From Streptomyces humidus (GTDB lineage: Bacteria > Actinomycetota > Actinomycetes > Streptomycetales > Streptomycetaceae): a DNA stretch of 64,000 nt. The stretch's first letter is position 1. Each line of letters starts with the position of its first letter. The stretch lies in assembly GCF_014649655.1 (NCBI RefSeq), contig NZ_BMTL01000010.1, positions 1 to 64,000 of the forward strand, read 5' to 3'. This document shows, piece by piece, positions 56,235 through 63,204 of this stretch. The notes beneath the pieces are model-generated. The model made no database searches, had not been told where the DNA came from, and was given only the letters and a program-made list of their open reading frames with translations. The translations under genes were made by a program, and so were the position numbers.

Positions 56235-57710
56235 TTGGATCTCCAAGGATTCCTGAAGGCTCTTGCCAGACGCTGGCCGACGGTCGTGGTCTGCCTGGTT
56301 CTCGCGGTCGGGGCGGCGCTCGCCGTGACGAGCCTGAGCACCCCTGTGTTCGAGGCACGGACGCAGCTCTTCGTCGCCACCCGCACCGGCGATGACACCG
56401 TCGATCTGAATCAGGGGCAGACCTTCTCGCAGGCGCGTGTGCAGTCGTACGCCGAGATCGTGAGGACCCGTCAGGTCACCGCTCCCGTGGTGAAACAGCT
56501 GCGGCTGCGCACGACCCCGGAGGAGCTGGCATCCCGGATCACCGCCGTCGTCCCGCTCAAGACCGTTCTCATCGACATCACCGTCCGGGACACCGCCCCG
56601 CAGCGGGCGGCGCGCATCGCCAATGCCGTGGCAAAACGGTTCAGTTCGGTTATCGAGCAGTTGGAGACCCCCAAGAGCTCGGTCCGCTCGCCTCGGTCCG
56701 AGAAGGGCGCCAAGGGCGACGGCGCGGCACCGGTGTCCCCCGTCTCCCTCGGCGTCACCCAGGAGGCCATCGCCCCCACCGGGCCCGCGACGCCCCGCCC
56801 GTTGCTGAACCTCGCCGCGGGTGTGCTCGGCGGGCTGCTGCTCGCCGCCGGCCTGGTAGCCCTGCGCGAGACGCTCGACACCACGTTCAAGTCGAGCGAG
56901 GCGGTGGGCGAGTTCATCTCCCTGCCCGGCCTGGGCACCATTCCGTACGACAGGAACGCCCCACGGCAGCCGCTCGTCAGTGCCGACGGGCACTCCACGC
57001 GCGCCGAGGCGTTCCGCAAGCTGCGCACCAACCTGCAGTTCTCGCAGGTCGACGATCCGCCGCGGATCATCGTGGTGACGAGTTCGGTGCCCGGTGAGGG
57101 CAAGACGAACACCGCGATCAACCTCGCGCTCTCACTCGCCGAGGGCGGCGTCTCCACCTGCCTCGTGGACGGCGACCTGCGCCGCCCGTGCGTGGCCCCG
57201 ACCTTCGGCCTCGTCCAGGACGCCGGCCTCACCACGGTGCTGATCGGCCAGGCCCGTCTCGAAGACGTGATGCAGGAGGTCGCCGGCGGACTCTCGGTGC
57301 TTGCCAGCGGCGCTGTTCCGCCCAACCCCGCGGAACTGCTCGGCTCGGCGCGCATGGAAGAAGTGCTGCGCGAACTTGCGGACATGTACCAGGTCGTCGT
57401 CGTCGACACCGCGCCGCTGCTGCCGGTCGCCGACACCGTGGGACTCGCCTCCCTCGCGCAGGGCGCGCTGTTGGTCGTACGGGCCGCGAAGACCAGCCGG
57501 GATCAGGTGCGCACCGCCGCGGAGGCACTGGAGCGCGTGGGCGTGCGCGTGCTCGGCACGGTGTTCAGCATGGCTCCGGTTTCCAAGGGCGGCCGCTATG
57601 GCGGTTATGGCGCCTACGGGCAGCACGGCGAGCTGCCCGCTCCCCGCATGTCGGCCCTTCTGGAAGGGAGGGGCGCTTCCGCGCTGACGAATCCCACGGA
57701 CGGGAAATGA
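56235..57710 (+). CDS. Wzz/CpsD-type tyrosine autokinase (BY-kinase)
   Basis: The 491-residue protein joins a Wzz chain-length domain to a BY-kinase. A first helix (TVVVCLVLAVGAALAVTSL) starts an exported part (about 35-185), closed by a second helix (NLAAGVLGGLLLAAGLVAL). The cytoplasmic kinase has Walker A SSVPGEGKTNTA with Lys290, Walker A-prime CLVDGDLRRP and Walker B VVVVDTAPLL. The C-terminal tail GGRYGGYGAYGQHG holds Tyr455, Tyr458 and Tyr461 for autophosphorylation. Such kinases control polymer length and export. The start is a TTG at 56235 preceded by GAGGGG. The stop overlaps the phosphatase gene by ATGA. Confidence 0.9.
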   Translation: MDLQGFLKALARRWPTVVVCLVLAVGAALAVTSLSTPVFEARTQLFVATRTGDDTVDLNQGQTFSQARVQSYAEIVRTRQVTAPVVKQLRLRTTPEELASRITAVVPLKTVLIDITVRDTAPQRAARIANAVAKRFSSVIEQLETPKSSVRSPRSEKGAKGDGAAPVSPVSLGVTQEAIAPTGPATPRPLLNLAAGVLGGLLLAAGLVALRETLDTTFKSSEAVGEFISLPGLGTIPYDRNAPRQPLVSADGHSTRAEAFRKLRTNLQFSQVDDPPRIIVVTSSVPGEGKTNTAINLALSLAEGGVSTCLVDGDLRRPCVAPTFGLVQDAGLTTVLIGQARLEDVMQEVAGGLSVLASGAVPPNPAELLGSARMEEVLRELADMYQVVVVDTAPLLPVADTVGLASLAQGALLVVRAAKTSRDQVRTAAEALERVGVRVLGTVFSMAPVSKGGRYGGYGAYGQHGELPAPRMSALLEGRGASALTNPTDGK

Positions 57711-58264
57711 CTCGGATCCTTTTCGTCTGTACCGGAAACGTGCACCGCTCGGTGCTCGCCGAGCGCCTGCTGGCGGCGAGGCTGCCGCCTGGCGCGGTCC
57801 TGCGGCCGGAGAGCGCCGGCACCGAGGCGTGGCATCGCTCCCGTATGGAGGGCACCACCCAGGCGGTCCTGGAGGAGCTCGGCGGCGACGCCTTCGGATT
57901 CGCCTCTCGCCCGCTCACCGCGCAGCTCGTGGAAGGCGCCGCGCTGGTTCTCGGGCTCGCGCGGGAGCACCGGGAGGCAGCGGTCCGCCTCGCGCCGTCC
58001 GCGATGCGGCGCTGTTTCACCCTGAAGGAGTTCGTGCGCCTCGCGGCCGGAGAGGGTGCGGGGAGCGGGGGTGAACTCGGCGCCGTGGTGCAGGCCGCGG
58101 CAACCCGCCGCGGCGCCGCGGCCCCCGTCCCGCCGGCCGAGGACGACATCCCGGACCCCTGGGGCAGGCCGCGCGACGAGCTGTACGAGTGTGCCCTGGA
58201 GATCGACAGGGCGGTGAGCGGGCTGGTCGACCTGTGGGGCGGCACTCGTCGTCGTGCTTGGTGA
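57707..58264 (+). CDS. Low-molecular-weight protein-tyrosine phosphatase
   Basis: The 185-residue protein carries the LMW-PTP loop VCTGNVHRS with catalytic Cys8 and Arg14 (C-x5-R). The general-acid Asp150 lies in EDDIPDPWG, and DELYECALEIDRAVSGLVDL is the usual final helix. It is co-translated with the BY-kinase through a 4-nt overlap and is its expected antagonist, resetting the tyrosine cluster during polysaccharide synthesis. His replaces the more common Cys in CxGNxCRS, which occurs in capsule-linked relatives. Confidence 0.9.
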   Translation: MTRILFVCTGNVHRSVLAERLLAARLPPGAVLRPESAGTEAWHRSRMEGTTQAVLEELGGDAFGFASRPLTAQLVEGAALVLGLAREHREAAVRLAPSAMRRCFTLKEFVRLAAGEGAGSGGELGAVVQAAATRRGAAAPVPPAEDDIPDPWGRPRDELYECALEIDRAVSGLVDLWGGTRRRAW

Positions 58265-58291
58265 TCGCGGGCGTGAGCGTAGCCTGGACGC

Positions 58292-58474
58292 ATGAGCACC
58301 CCCTCCGCCCCCGAGCCGCGTGACCCGAAGGCCGCGCTGATCTTCGATGACCCGCTGGACCGGCAGTCCTCGGACGACACCGACCGCGGGTGGGGCGAGC
58401 GGCCGGCGGTCGGCGGCGACAGCGCCGCCGACCTGAAGCGCTTCCTCGACGAGAAGCCGCCCCACCACATCTGA
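58292..58474 (+). CDS. Small conserved hypothetical protein
   Basis: The 60-residue acidic protein (DPKAALIFDDPLDRQSSDDT in the middle and DLKRFLDEKPPHHI at the end) resembles a small protein I recall from many Streptomyces genomes. There is no membrane segment or known domain. The ATG follows GAGCGTAGCCTGGACGC with no clear ribosome site, so it may be leaderless. It lies 27 bp after the phosphatase and probably belongs to the backbone that resumes here. The region after it (58475-58598) is GC-rich and repetitive and separates it from the convergent MscL gene. Confidence 0.7.
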   Translation: MSTPSAPEPRDPKAALIFDDPLDRQSSDDTDRGWGERPAVGGDSAADLKRFLDEKPPHHI

Positions 58475-58598
58475 ACCCGGGCCGGAATCCGAACCCGCAC
58501 CCGGGCCGGGAGCGGGATCCGGACGCGTACCTGGGCCGCGACCGGGACCCGCAGGTGAACCCGGATCCGAACCCGGTGGGCCGGACGGGACCATGGCG

Positions 58599-59066
58599 CT
58601 ACCGGCGGCTGCCGCCCGGGCCCCGCTGGGCGACCAGCTCGTCGCGGATCTCCTTGAGCACCTCCAACTCGGTCACGTCCATGACCTCCCGCGTGCCTTC
58701 CTTGGCCTTCCTGCGCGCTTCCACCACGGCCAGGTACTTCGACATGGGCAGCACCATCAGGAAGTACACGACGGCCGCCGTGATCACGAAGGTGAGGGTC
58801 GCGCCGAGGACGGAGCCCCACAGGATCCGCACGCCGGTCGCGCTGTCGCCCGTACTGCCGCACGGGCCCTTGATGCAGGAGTAGTAGCTGTCCAGGTTCT
58901 TGGTGCCGATCGTGCCGATGACCGGGTTGATGATCCCCTTCACCACCGAGTTGACGATGTTCGTGAAGGCCGCGCCGATCACCACCGCGACTGCCAGATC
59001 GACGACGTTCCCACGCATCAGGAAGGCCTTGAAGCCCTGCAGAACGCTTGCCTTCTTTTCGCTCAC
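58599..59066 (-). CDS. mscL: Large-conductance mechanosensitive channel MscL
   Basis: The 155-residue protein matches MscL. The N-terminal amphipathic helix and first membrane helix (GFKAFLMRGNVVDLAVAVVI then GAAFTNIVNSVVKGIINPVI) include the pore constriction. A periplasmic loop with two Cys (YYSCIKGPCG) follows, then the second helix (GATLTFVITAAVVYFLMVLP) and a charged C-terminal bundle (EVLKEIRDELVAQRG). It opens under membrane tension to relieve hypo-osmotic shock. GTG 59066 is preferred (AGGAG upstream); GTG 59084 is possible. The two-Cys loop is an actinobacterial variation. Confidence 0.93.
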   Translation of the reverse strand: MSEKKASVLQGFKAFLMRGNVVDLAVAVVIGAAFTNIVNSVVKGIINPVIGTIGTKNLDSYYSCIKGPCGSTGDSATGVRILWGSVLGATLTFVITAAVVYFLMVLPMSKYLAVVEARRKAKEGTREVMDVTELEVLKEIRDELVAQRGPGGSRR

Positions 59067-59174
59067 CTCGGGGACACTCCTCACATGAACAGGTTGTGGA
59101 ACAAGCAGCTCCGCAACCTACGTCAAGGCCGGGCGGGTGTGTCCAGTGCGGTCGCTCCGACGAGCGGACCGACC

Positions 59175-59819
59175 TCACCACAGGGTCACCGCCAGCCGGC
59201 CCGTCGCGCTCGCGCCCGCAAGGCGCGCCGCGGTCGACCGGGGCACCGACAGGACGACCAGGGCGCCGTTCTCCCCCAGGGCGCCGGAGGCCAGGGCGGA
59301 GGCGGAGGCCGAGGCGTCCAACGGCTCGGGCACCTTCGTCACGAGCGCCCCGCGCGCGACGACGCGGGCCTCGTCGCCTCTGCCGCCGCTCGTCCCGCCC
59401 GTCGCGGCCTGCTCGACCGCGATGACGTCGACCCGGTCACCGGGGCGCAGCAGCCGGACGGTGGCCGCGTCGGCGATGCGCACCGGAGCCGTCACCTTCT
59501 CGGCGGTACGGGAGGCGGGCGCGGGAGTGTGCGTGGACGATCGCGCGCGGGAGGGGGAGCCTCCGCGCACGTCACCGTCCGGGTGTCCACGGGCGGGATC
59601 GTCGCGGGCACTCGCGGCCACGAGCGCGGCGGCGGTGACGGCGAGTCCGAACGCGAGGGCGCGCCTTCGGCTCCGGACCAGCCGGCCGATCCGATACCGG
59701 CCGTGGCCCACGCGCACCGGGTCGAAGACAGGGACCTCGCACGTCGCGGGCGTCTCCGCACCGGGCGGGCACGGCGCGGACGGGAGGACGAGCGGAGGGG
59801 AGGGAGGAAGAGCGGACAC
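59175..59819 (-). CDS. CpaB/RcpC-like SAF-domain protein
   Basis: The 214-residue protein has a basic N-terminal region (RYRIGRLVRSRRRALAFGLA) and one helix (VTAAALVAASA), so it is a membrane-anchored exported protein. A domain with VRIADAATVRLLRPGDRVDV, IAVEQ, ARVVARGALVTKVPEP and LVVLSVPRSTAARLAGASAT fits the RcpC/CpaB region of Flp pilus assembly proteins. No other pilus genes adjoin it. GTG 59819 with AGGTGGTGG upstream is chosen; the longer frame to 59900 would be encoded by a 20-bp tandem repeat. Confidence 0.7.
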   Translation of the reverse strand: MSALPPSPPLVLPSAPCPPGAETPATCEVPVFDPVRVGHGRYRIGRLVRSRRRALAFGLAVTAAALVAASARDDPARGHPDGDVRGGSPSRARSSTHTPAPASRTAEKVTAPVRIADAATVRLLRPGDRVDVIAVEQAATGGTSGGRGDEARVVARGALVTKVPEPLDASASASALASGALGENGALVVLSVPRSTAARLAGASATGRLAVTLW

Positions 59820-60217
59820 GGGACCACCACCTGCGAGGACGGACGGGCTTTGAAGGACTTGGACGGGCTTGGAAGGGCCTGGACGGGCTTGCACAGCCAC
59901 GATGAGCCCTCACGCCGTCGTCCGTCGGAGCCGGTGGACCACCCGTGGTTTGTGGATAACTCCGCCGCCCGAACGAGGAGTTCCGCCACTCGCACGCCGA
60001 CCGGCCCCGCTCACCCCGCCCGCCTGACCCCGCCCGCCCAGTCCAACTTCACGACGCCGTCCGCTCACCGCCCCACCCCGCTCCGCGCCGTCGACCGCTT
60101 TCGCCCCGCCGCCGTCCGCCACGTCCCATCGCCGCTTCACCAGCCCCCGGCCCCGAAAGCCGACCCGCCGAGGCAGCCCGAACCCCTGACCCTGGGCCCC
60201 CTCGACGCCCCGACCGG
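59820..60217. other. Gene-free region with a tandem repeat between CpaB-like and MTAP genes
   Basis: About 400 bp without a credible gene. It includes the 20-bp repeat at 59841-59890 and a Pro-codon-rich C/G stretch (60000-60200). The CpaB-like promoter must be here. Confidence 0.45.
59841..59890. repeat. 20-bp tandem repeat (2.5 units) upstream of the CpaB-like gene
   Basis: GGACGGGCTTTGAAGGACTT, GGACGGGCTTGGAAGGGCCT and a half unit GGACGGGCTT follow one another. They lie 22-71 bp upstream of the preferred GTG of the minus-strand gene, in its leader or promoter. Confidence 0.75.
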
Positions 60218-61063
60218 CTAAGGCAGCTCGAACCCCGGGTTCAGTCCGCCCAGGGCGTTCGTGCACAAGCAGTCCCGCTCGGTGTTCGCGGGGAGTGCGG
60301 CGAGCGTGTCGAACAGCACCTCCCGGAGGCGGTCCACCTTGGCCGCGAACACCCTCATCACCTCCTCGTGCGACACGCCCTCACCGCTCTCGGCACCCGC
60401 GTCCAGATCGGTGACGAGGTTCAACGACGTGTAGCAGAGCTCCAGTTCCCGGGCGAGCGCGGCCTCCGGATGCCCCGTCATCCCCACCGCCGACCAGCCC
60501 TGAGCCTGGTGCCACAACGATTCGGCACGGGTCGAGAACCTCGGTCCCTCGATCACGACCAGCGTCCCGCCGTCCACCGGCTCCCACTGCCGGCCGCGTG
60601 CCGCCTTCAGCGCCGCCGCGCGTCCGGCGGGGCAGTACGGGTCGGCCAGCGACACGTGCACCACCTGGGGCACGGTGCCGTCGGGCAGAGGCAGTCCGTC
60701 GAAGTACGTCCCGGGCCGCGACTTCGTACGGTCGACGAGCTGGTCGGGCACGATCAGGGTGCCGGGCCCGTACTCGGGGCGCAGACCGCCCACCGCGCAC
60801 GGGCCGAGGACCTGGCGCACGCCGAGGGACCGCAACGCCCACATGTTGGCCCGGTAGTTGATCCGGTGCGGCGGCAGATGGTGTCCGCGTCCGTGCCGGG
60901 GGAGGAAGGCGACCCGCCGGCCGGCGGTCTCGCCGAGGAAGAGGGAGTCGCTGGGCGGTCCGTAGGGGGTGTCGACCTGGATCTCGGTCACGTCGTCGAG
61001 GAACGAGTAGAGACCGGATCCGCCGATCACGCCGATCTCCGCGTTCGCTGCCTTGTTCGCCAT
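60218..61063 (-). CDS. S-methyl-5'-thioadenosine phosphorylase
   Basis: The 281-residue protein is a purine nucleoside phosphorylase of the MTAP branch. IGVIGGSGLYSFLDDVTEIQ is the phosphate-loop start, and RRVAFLPRHGRGHHLPPHRI with NYRANMWALRSLGV the conserved phosphate/ribose region. TYFDG follows, as do TLVVIEGPRFSTRAES, VGMTGHPEAALARELELCYT and LVTDLDAG. It splits methylthioadenosine from polyamine or methionine-salvage metabolism into adenine and methylthioribose-1-phosphate. ATG 61063 begins directly before the fold; a longer frame to 61090 adds nine residues. Confidence 0.9.
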   Translation of the reverse strand: MANKAANAEIGVIGGSGLYSFLDDVTEIQVDTPYGPPSDSLFLGETAGRRVAFLPRHGRGHHLPPHRINYRANMWALRSLGVRQVLGPCAVGGLRPEYGPGTLIVPDQLVDRTKSRPGTYFDGLPLPDGTVPQVVHVSLADPYCPAGRAAALKAARGRQWEPVDGGTLVVIEGPRFSTRAESLWHQAQGWSAVGMTGHPEAALARELELCYTSLNLVTDLDAGAESGEGVSHEEVMRVFAAKVDRLREVLFDTLAALPANTERDCLCTNALGGLNPGFELP

Positions 61064-61102
61064 GTCCGGCACCCTAGGCCAGCCCGGCACCGTGGAGGAA
61101 TG

Positions 61103-61129
61103 CCGAGTGCCCTGCGGCAGGGCACTCGG
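61103..61129 (-). terminator. 12-bp hairpin between fmdB and MTAP genes
   Basis: CCGAGTGCCCTG and CAGGGCACTCGG pair perfectly across a 3-nt CGG loop. It lies 115 bp downstream of the fmdB stop and just upstream of the MTAP start, so it probably ends the fmdB transcript. Confidence 0.65.
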
Positions 61130-61243
61130 GAGCCCGGCCGCGCGAGGCCCGGGACGCGGCCGCAGCGATGCCCGGGACTCAGCCGTCGGGCATGCCGCAG
61201 GACCCCGCCGTCGGACGACGACAGGGTCCCGTGGGCAGGGTCC

Positions 61244-61576
61244 TTATGCGGCGGAGCTGCTGCCGGCCGAGGTGCCGGTGCTCGACGACTTCGAGTCGGA
61301 CGAAGACGACGAGGGCGACGAGGACGACGACGTGGTCGAACTCGGCTTCGCATCGGTGGCCGACGGCTTCGACGACGCCGGCGAGCTGCTCGACGAGGAG
61401 CCGCGGCTGTCGTTGCGGTAGAAGCCGGAGCCCTTGAAGACGATGCCGACGGCGGAGAACACCTTCTTGAGGCGGCCACCGCAGTTCGGGCACTCGGTCA
61501 GAGCGTCGTCGGTGAACTTCTGCACCGCCTCGAGGCCCTCGCCGCACTCGGTGCACTGGTACTGGTAGGTCGGCAC
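61244..61576 (-). CDS. FmdB-family zinc-ribbon protein
   Basis: The 110-residue protein starts at a GTG after AGGAGGAAGACA. The N-terminal half is an FmdB zinc ribbon (PTYQYQCTECGEGLEAVQKF, then ECPNCGGRLKKVFSAVG), with two CxxC pairs binding zinc. GIVFKGSGFYRNDSRG is the family's conserved end. The last 50 residues are a Ser/Ala-rich tail. FmdB proteins were named as regulators, but their function is not settled. The upstream region carries an exact SigR-type promoter and a CIRCE element directly abutting the ribosome site, suggesting induction by thiol-oxidative and heat stress. Confidence 0.88.
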   Translation of the reverse strand: MPTYQYQCTECGEGLEAVQKFTDDALTECPNCGGRLKKVFSAVGIVFKGSGFYRNDSRGSSSSSSPASSKPSATDAKPSSTTSSSSSPSSSSSDSKSSSTGTSAGSSSAA

Positions 61577-61586
61577 TGTCTTCCTC

Positions 61587-61613
61587 CTGGCACTCTCACT
61601 CAGTGAGTGCTAA
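61587..61613 (-). promoter_or_regulatory. CIRCE (HrcA operator) upstream of fmdB
   Basis: On the minus strand TTAGCACTC-N9-GAGTGCCAG matches the CIRCE consensus TTAGCACTC-N9-GAGTGCTAA at 16 of 18 arm positions with the exact 9-nt spacer. CIRCE is the site of the heat-shock repressor HrcA, usually before groES or dnaK. Here it overlaps the -10 end of a SigR-type promoter and the fmdB Shine-Dalgarno. Confidence 0.75.
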
Positions 61614-61637
61614 CGACGGTCTATCTTGACGCATTCC
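61612..61637 (-). promoter_or_regulatory. SigR-type promoter (GGAAT-N18-GTT) upstream of fmdB
   Basis: On the minus strand GGAAT (61637-61633) and GTT (61614-61612) are exactly 18 nt apart. Transcription would start inside the CIRCE element about 30 nt before the fmdB start. Confidence 0.65.
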
Positions 61638-61643
61638 CGGGGA

Positions 61644-62936
61644 TCAGTCCACTGTCACCGGCTCGCGGTGACCGACGCCACGTGCGACGGTATGCGCGCG
61701 CGGCCGCGTCGCCAGCCGCGAACGCAGCGCCAGCAGGACCGCCAGGGCCGGCACGGTGCCGCCCATCGGCACCAGGAAACCGGCGCCGTCCCCGACGCTG
61801 TCCTCCAGCCGGCCGGCGACGGTGACGGCGGCCGCCTGCCCGAGCGCCACCGCGCCCGTCAGCCAGGTGAACGCCTCGGTGCGGGCCCCGGCCGGGACCA
61901 GACCCTCGACCAGCGTGTAACCGGTGATCAGCGCGGGCGCGATGCACACGCCGACCAGCAGGCCGAGGCCCGCCAGGACGGGCACGGAGTGTGCGGCCCA
62001 CAGGCCGGAGGCGACGAGCGCGAGGGCCGCGTAGGCCACGGTCATGCGCCGCTGCGGGGCGGCCTTCCAGGCGATCGCGCCGCAGACCAGGCCGGAGAGC
62101 ATGTTGCCCGCGGCGAACGTGCCGTACAGGACGCCGTTCAGGCCGGGCTCGCCGATCGACTCGGAGAACGCGGCCAGCGAGACCTGCATGCCGCCGAAGA
62201 CGGAGCCGATGCCGAGGAAGGTCGCGATCAGCACGCGCACACCGGGGACGCGCAGAGCCGAGGCGTGTTCCACGTGCTTGTGCCCCGCGGGGGCGACCTG
62301 GGGCTGGGTGCTCTTCTGCGCGGCGAACAGCAGACCGCCGAGCAGGGTCAGCGCGGCCTCGGCGATCAGGCCGGCGGCGGGGTTCACGGCGGTGCACAGG
62401 GCGGTCGCCAGCAGCGGGCCGAAGACGAAGGTGAGCTCGTCCGTGACGGACTCGAAGGCCGCCGCGGTGGTCATCAGGGGCGAGCCCTTCAGCTTCACGC
62501 CCCACCGGGCCCGCACCATGGGCCCGATCTGCGGCACCGAGGCGCCCGTGGGCACGGCGGCCGCGAACAGCGCCCACAGGGGCGCGTGGGCGAGGGCCAG
62601 GACCGTGAGGGCGATCCCCGACGCGGTGTGCACGAGCACGCCGGGGATCAGTACCGCCCGCTGCCCGTAGCGGTCGGCGAGCCGCCCGCTGGAGGGCGCG
62701 CACAGGGCCATGGAGACGCCGGTGACGGCCGCGGCGGCGCCGGCGGCCCCGTACGAGCCGGTGGTGTGCTGCACGAGCAGCACGATGGAGAGGGTGAGCA
62801 TCGCGAACGGCTGACGGGCGGCGAAGCCGGGCAGCAGGAACGTCCAGGCGCCGCGGGTGCGCAGCAGCTGCCCGTATCCCGGGCGGGAGGAGGCCGACGA
62901 GTCCTTCGACGGCTCGGTGGTGACCGTGGATGCCAC
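61644..62936 (-). CDS. MFS transporter
   Basis: The 430-residue protein has about 12 membrane helices. TRGAWTFLLPGFAARQPFAM opens it, motif A reads SSGRLADRYGQRAV, and further helices include GASVPQIGPMVRARW and GTFAAGNMLSGLVCGAIAW. It is of the YdhP/YfcJ-like sugar or drug exporter type without a precise substrate. GTG 62936 (AAAGG upstream) gives a normal N-terminus. A TTG at 63095 with GAAGGGG upstream would add 53 polar residues and remains possible. The gene lies directly upstream of the fmdB promoter on the same strand. Confidence 0.82.
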   Translation of the reverse strand: MASTVTTEPSKDSSASSRPGYGQLLRTRGAWTFLLPGFAARQPFAMLTLSIVLLVQHTTGSYGAAGAAAAVTGVSMALCAPSSGRLADRYGQRAVLIPGVLVHTASGIALTVLALAHAPLWALFAAAVPTGASVPQIGPMVRARWGVKLKGSPLMTTAAAFESVTDELTFVFGPLLATALCTAVNPAAGLIAEAALTLLGGLLFAAQKSTQPQVAPAGHKHVEHASALRVPGVRVLIATFLGIGSVFGGMQVSLAAFSESIGEPGLNGVLYGTFAAGNMLSGLVCGAIAWKAAPQRRMTVAYAALALVASGLWAAHSVPVLAGLGLLVGVCIAPALITGYTLVEGLVPAGARTEAFTWLTGAVALGQAAAVTVAGRLEDSVGDGAGFLVPMGGTVPALAVLLALRSRLATRPRAHTVARGVGHREPVTVD

Positions 62937-63204
62937 GGCCCGTGCCTTTCTGCCGCCTGGTAGCGCGCCCGTGCGGGGGGCGCCGAGAGCTGTCCTCTTG
63001 CGCGTGCTGCGGTAGATGCCGGAGTCCGCTCCAGGAGGTGTCCGGCCGCCATACGGTCGCGCCAGCTCTGCGTCAGGCAGAGTTGGTTCGATCAAAGTGC
63101 CCCTTCACCTTACAGGGATCAGGGTGTGCAAGGCCTGTGAAAAGGAGCACCGCACGCCCGGCTGCCTGTGAATGAAGGGGGTGTGAACGGTATGAAACGC
63201 GCAC

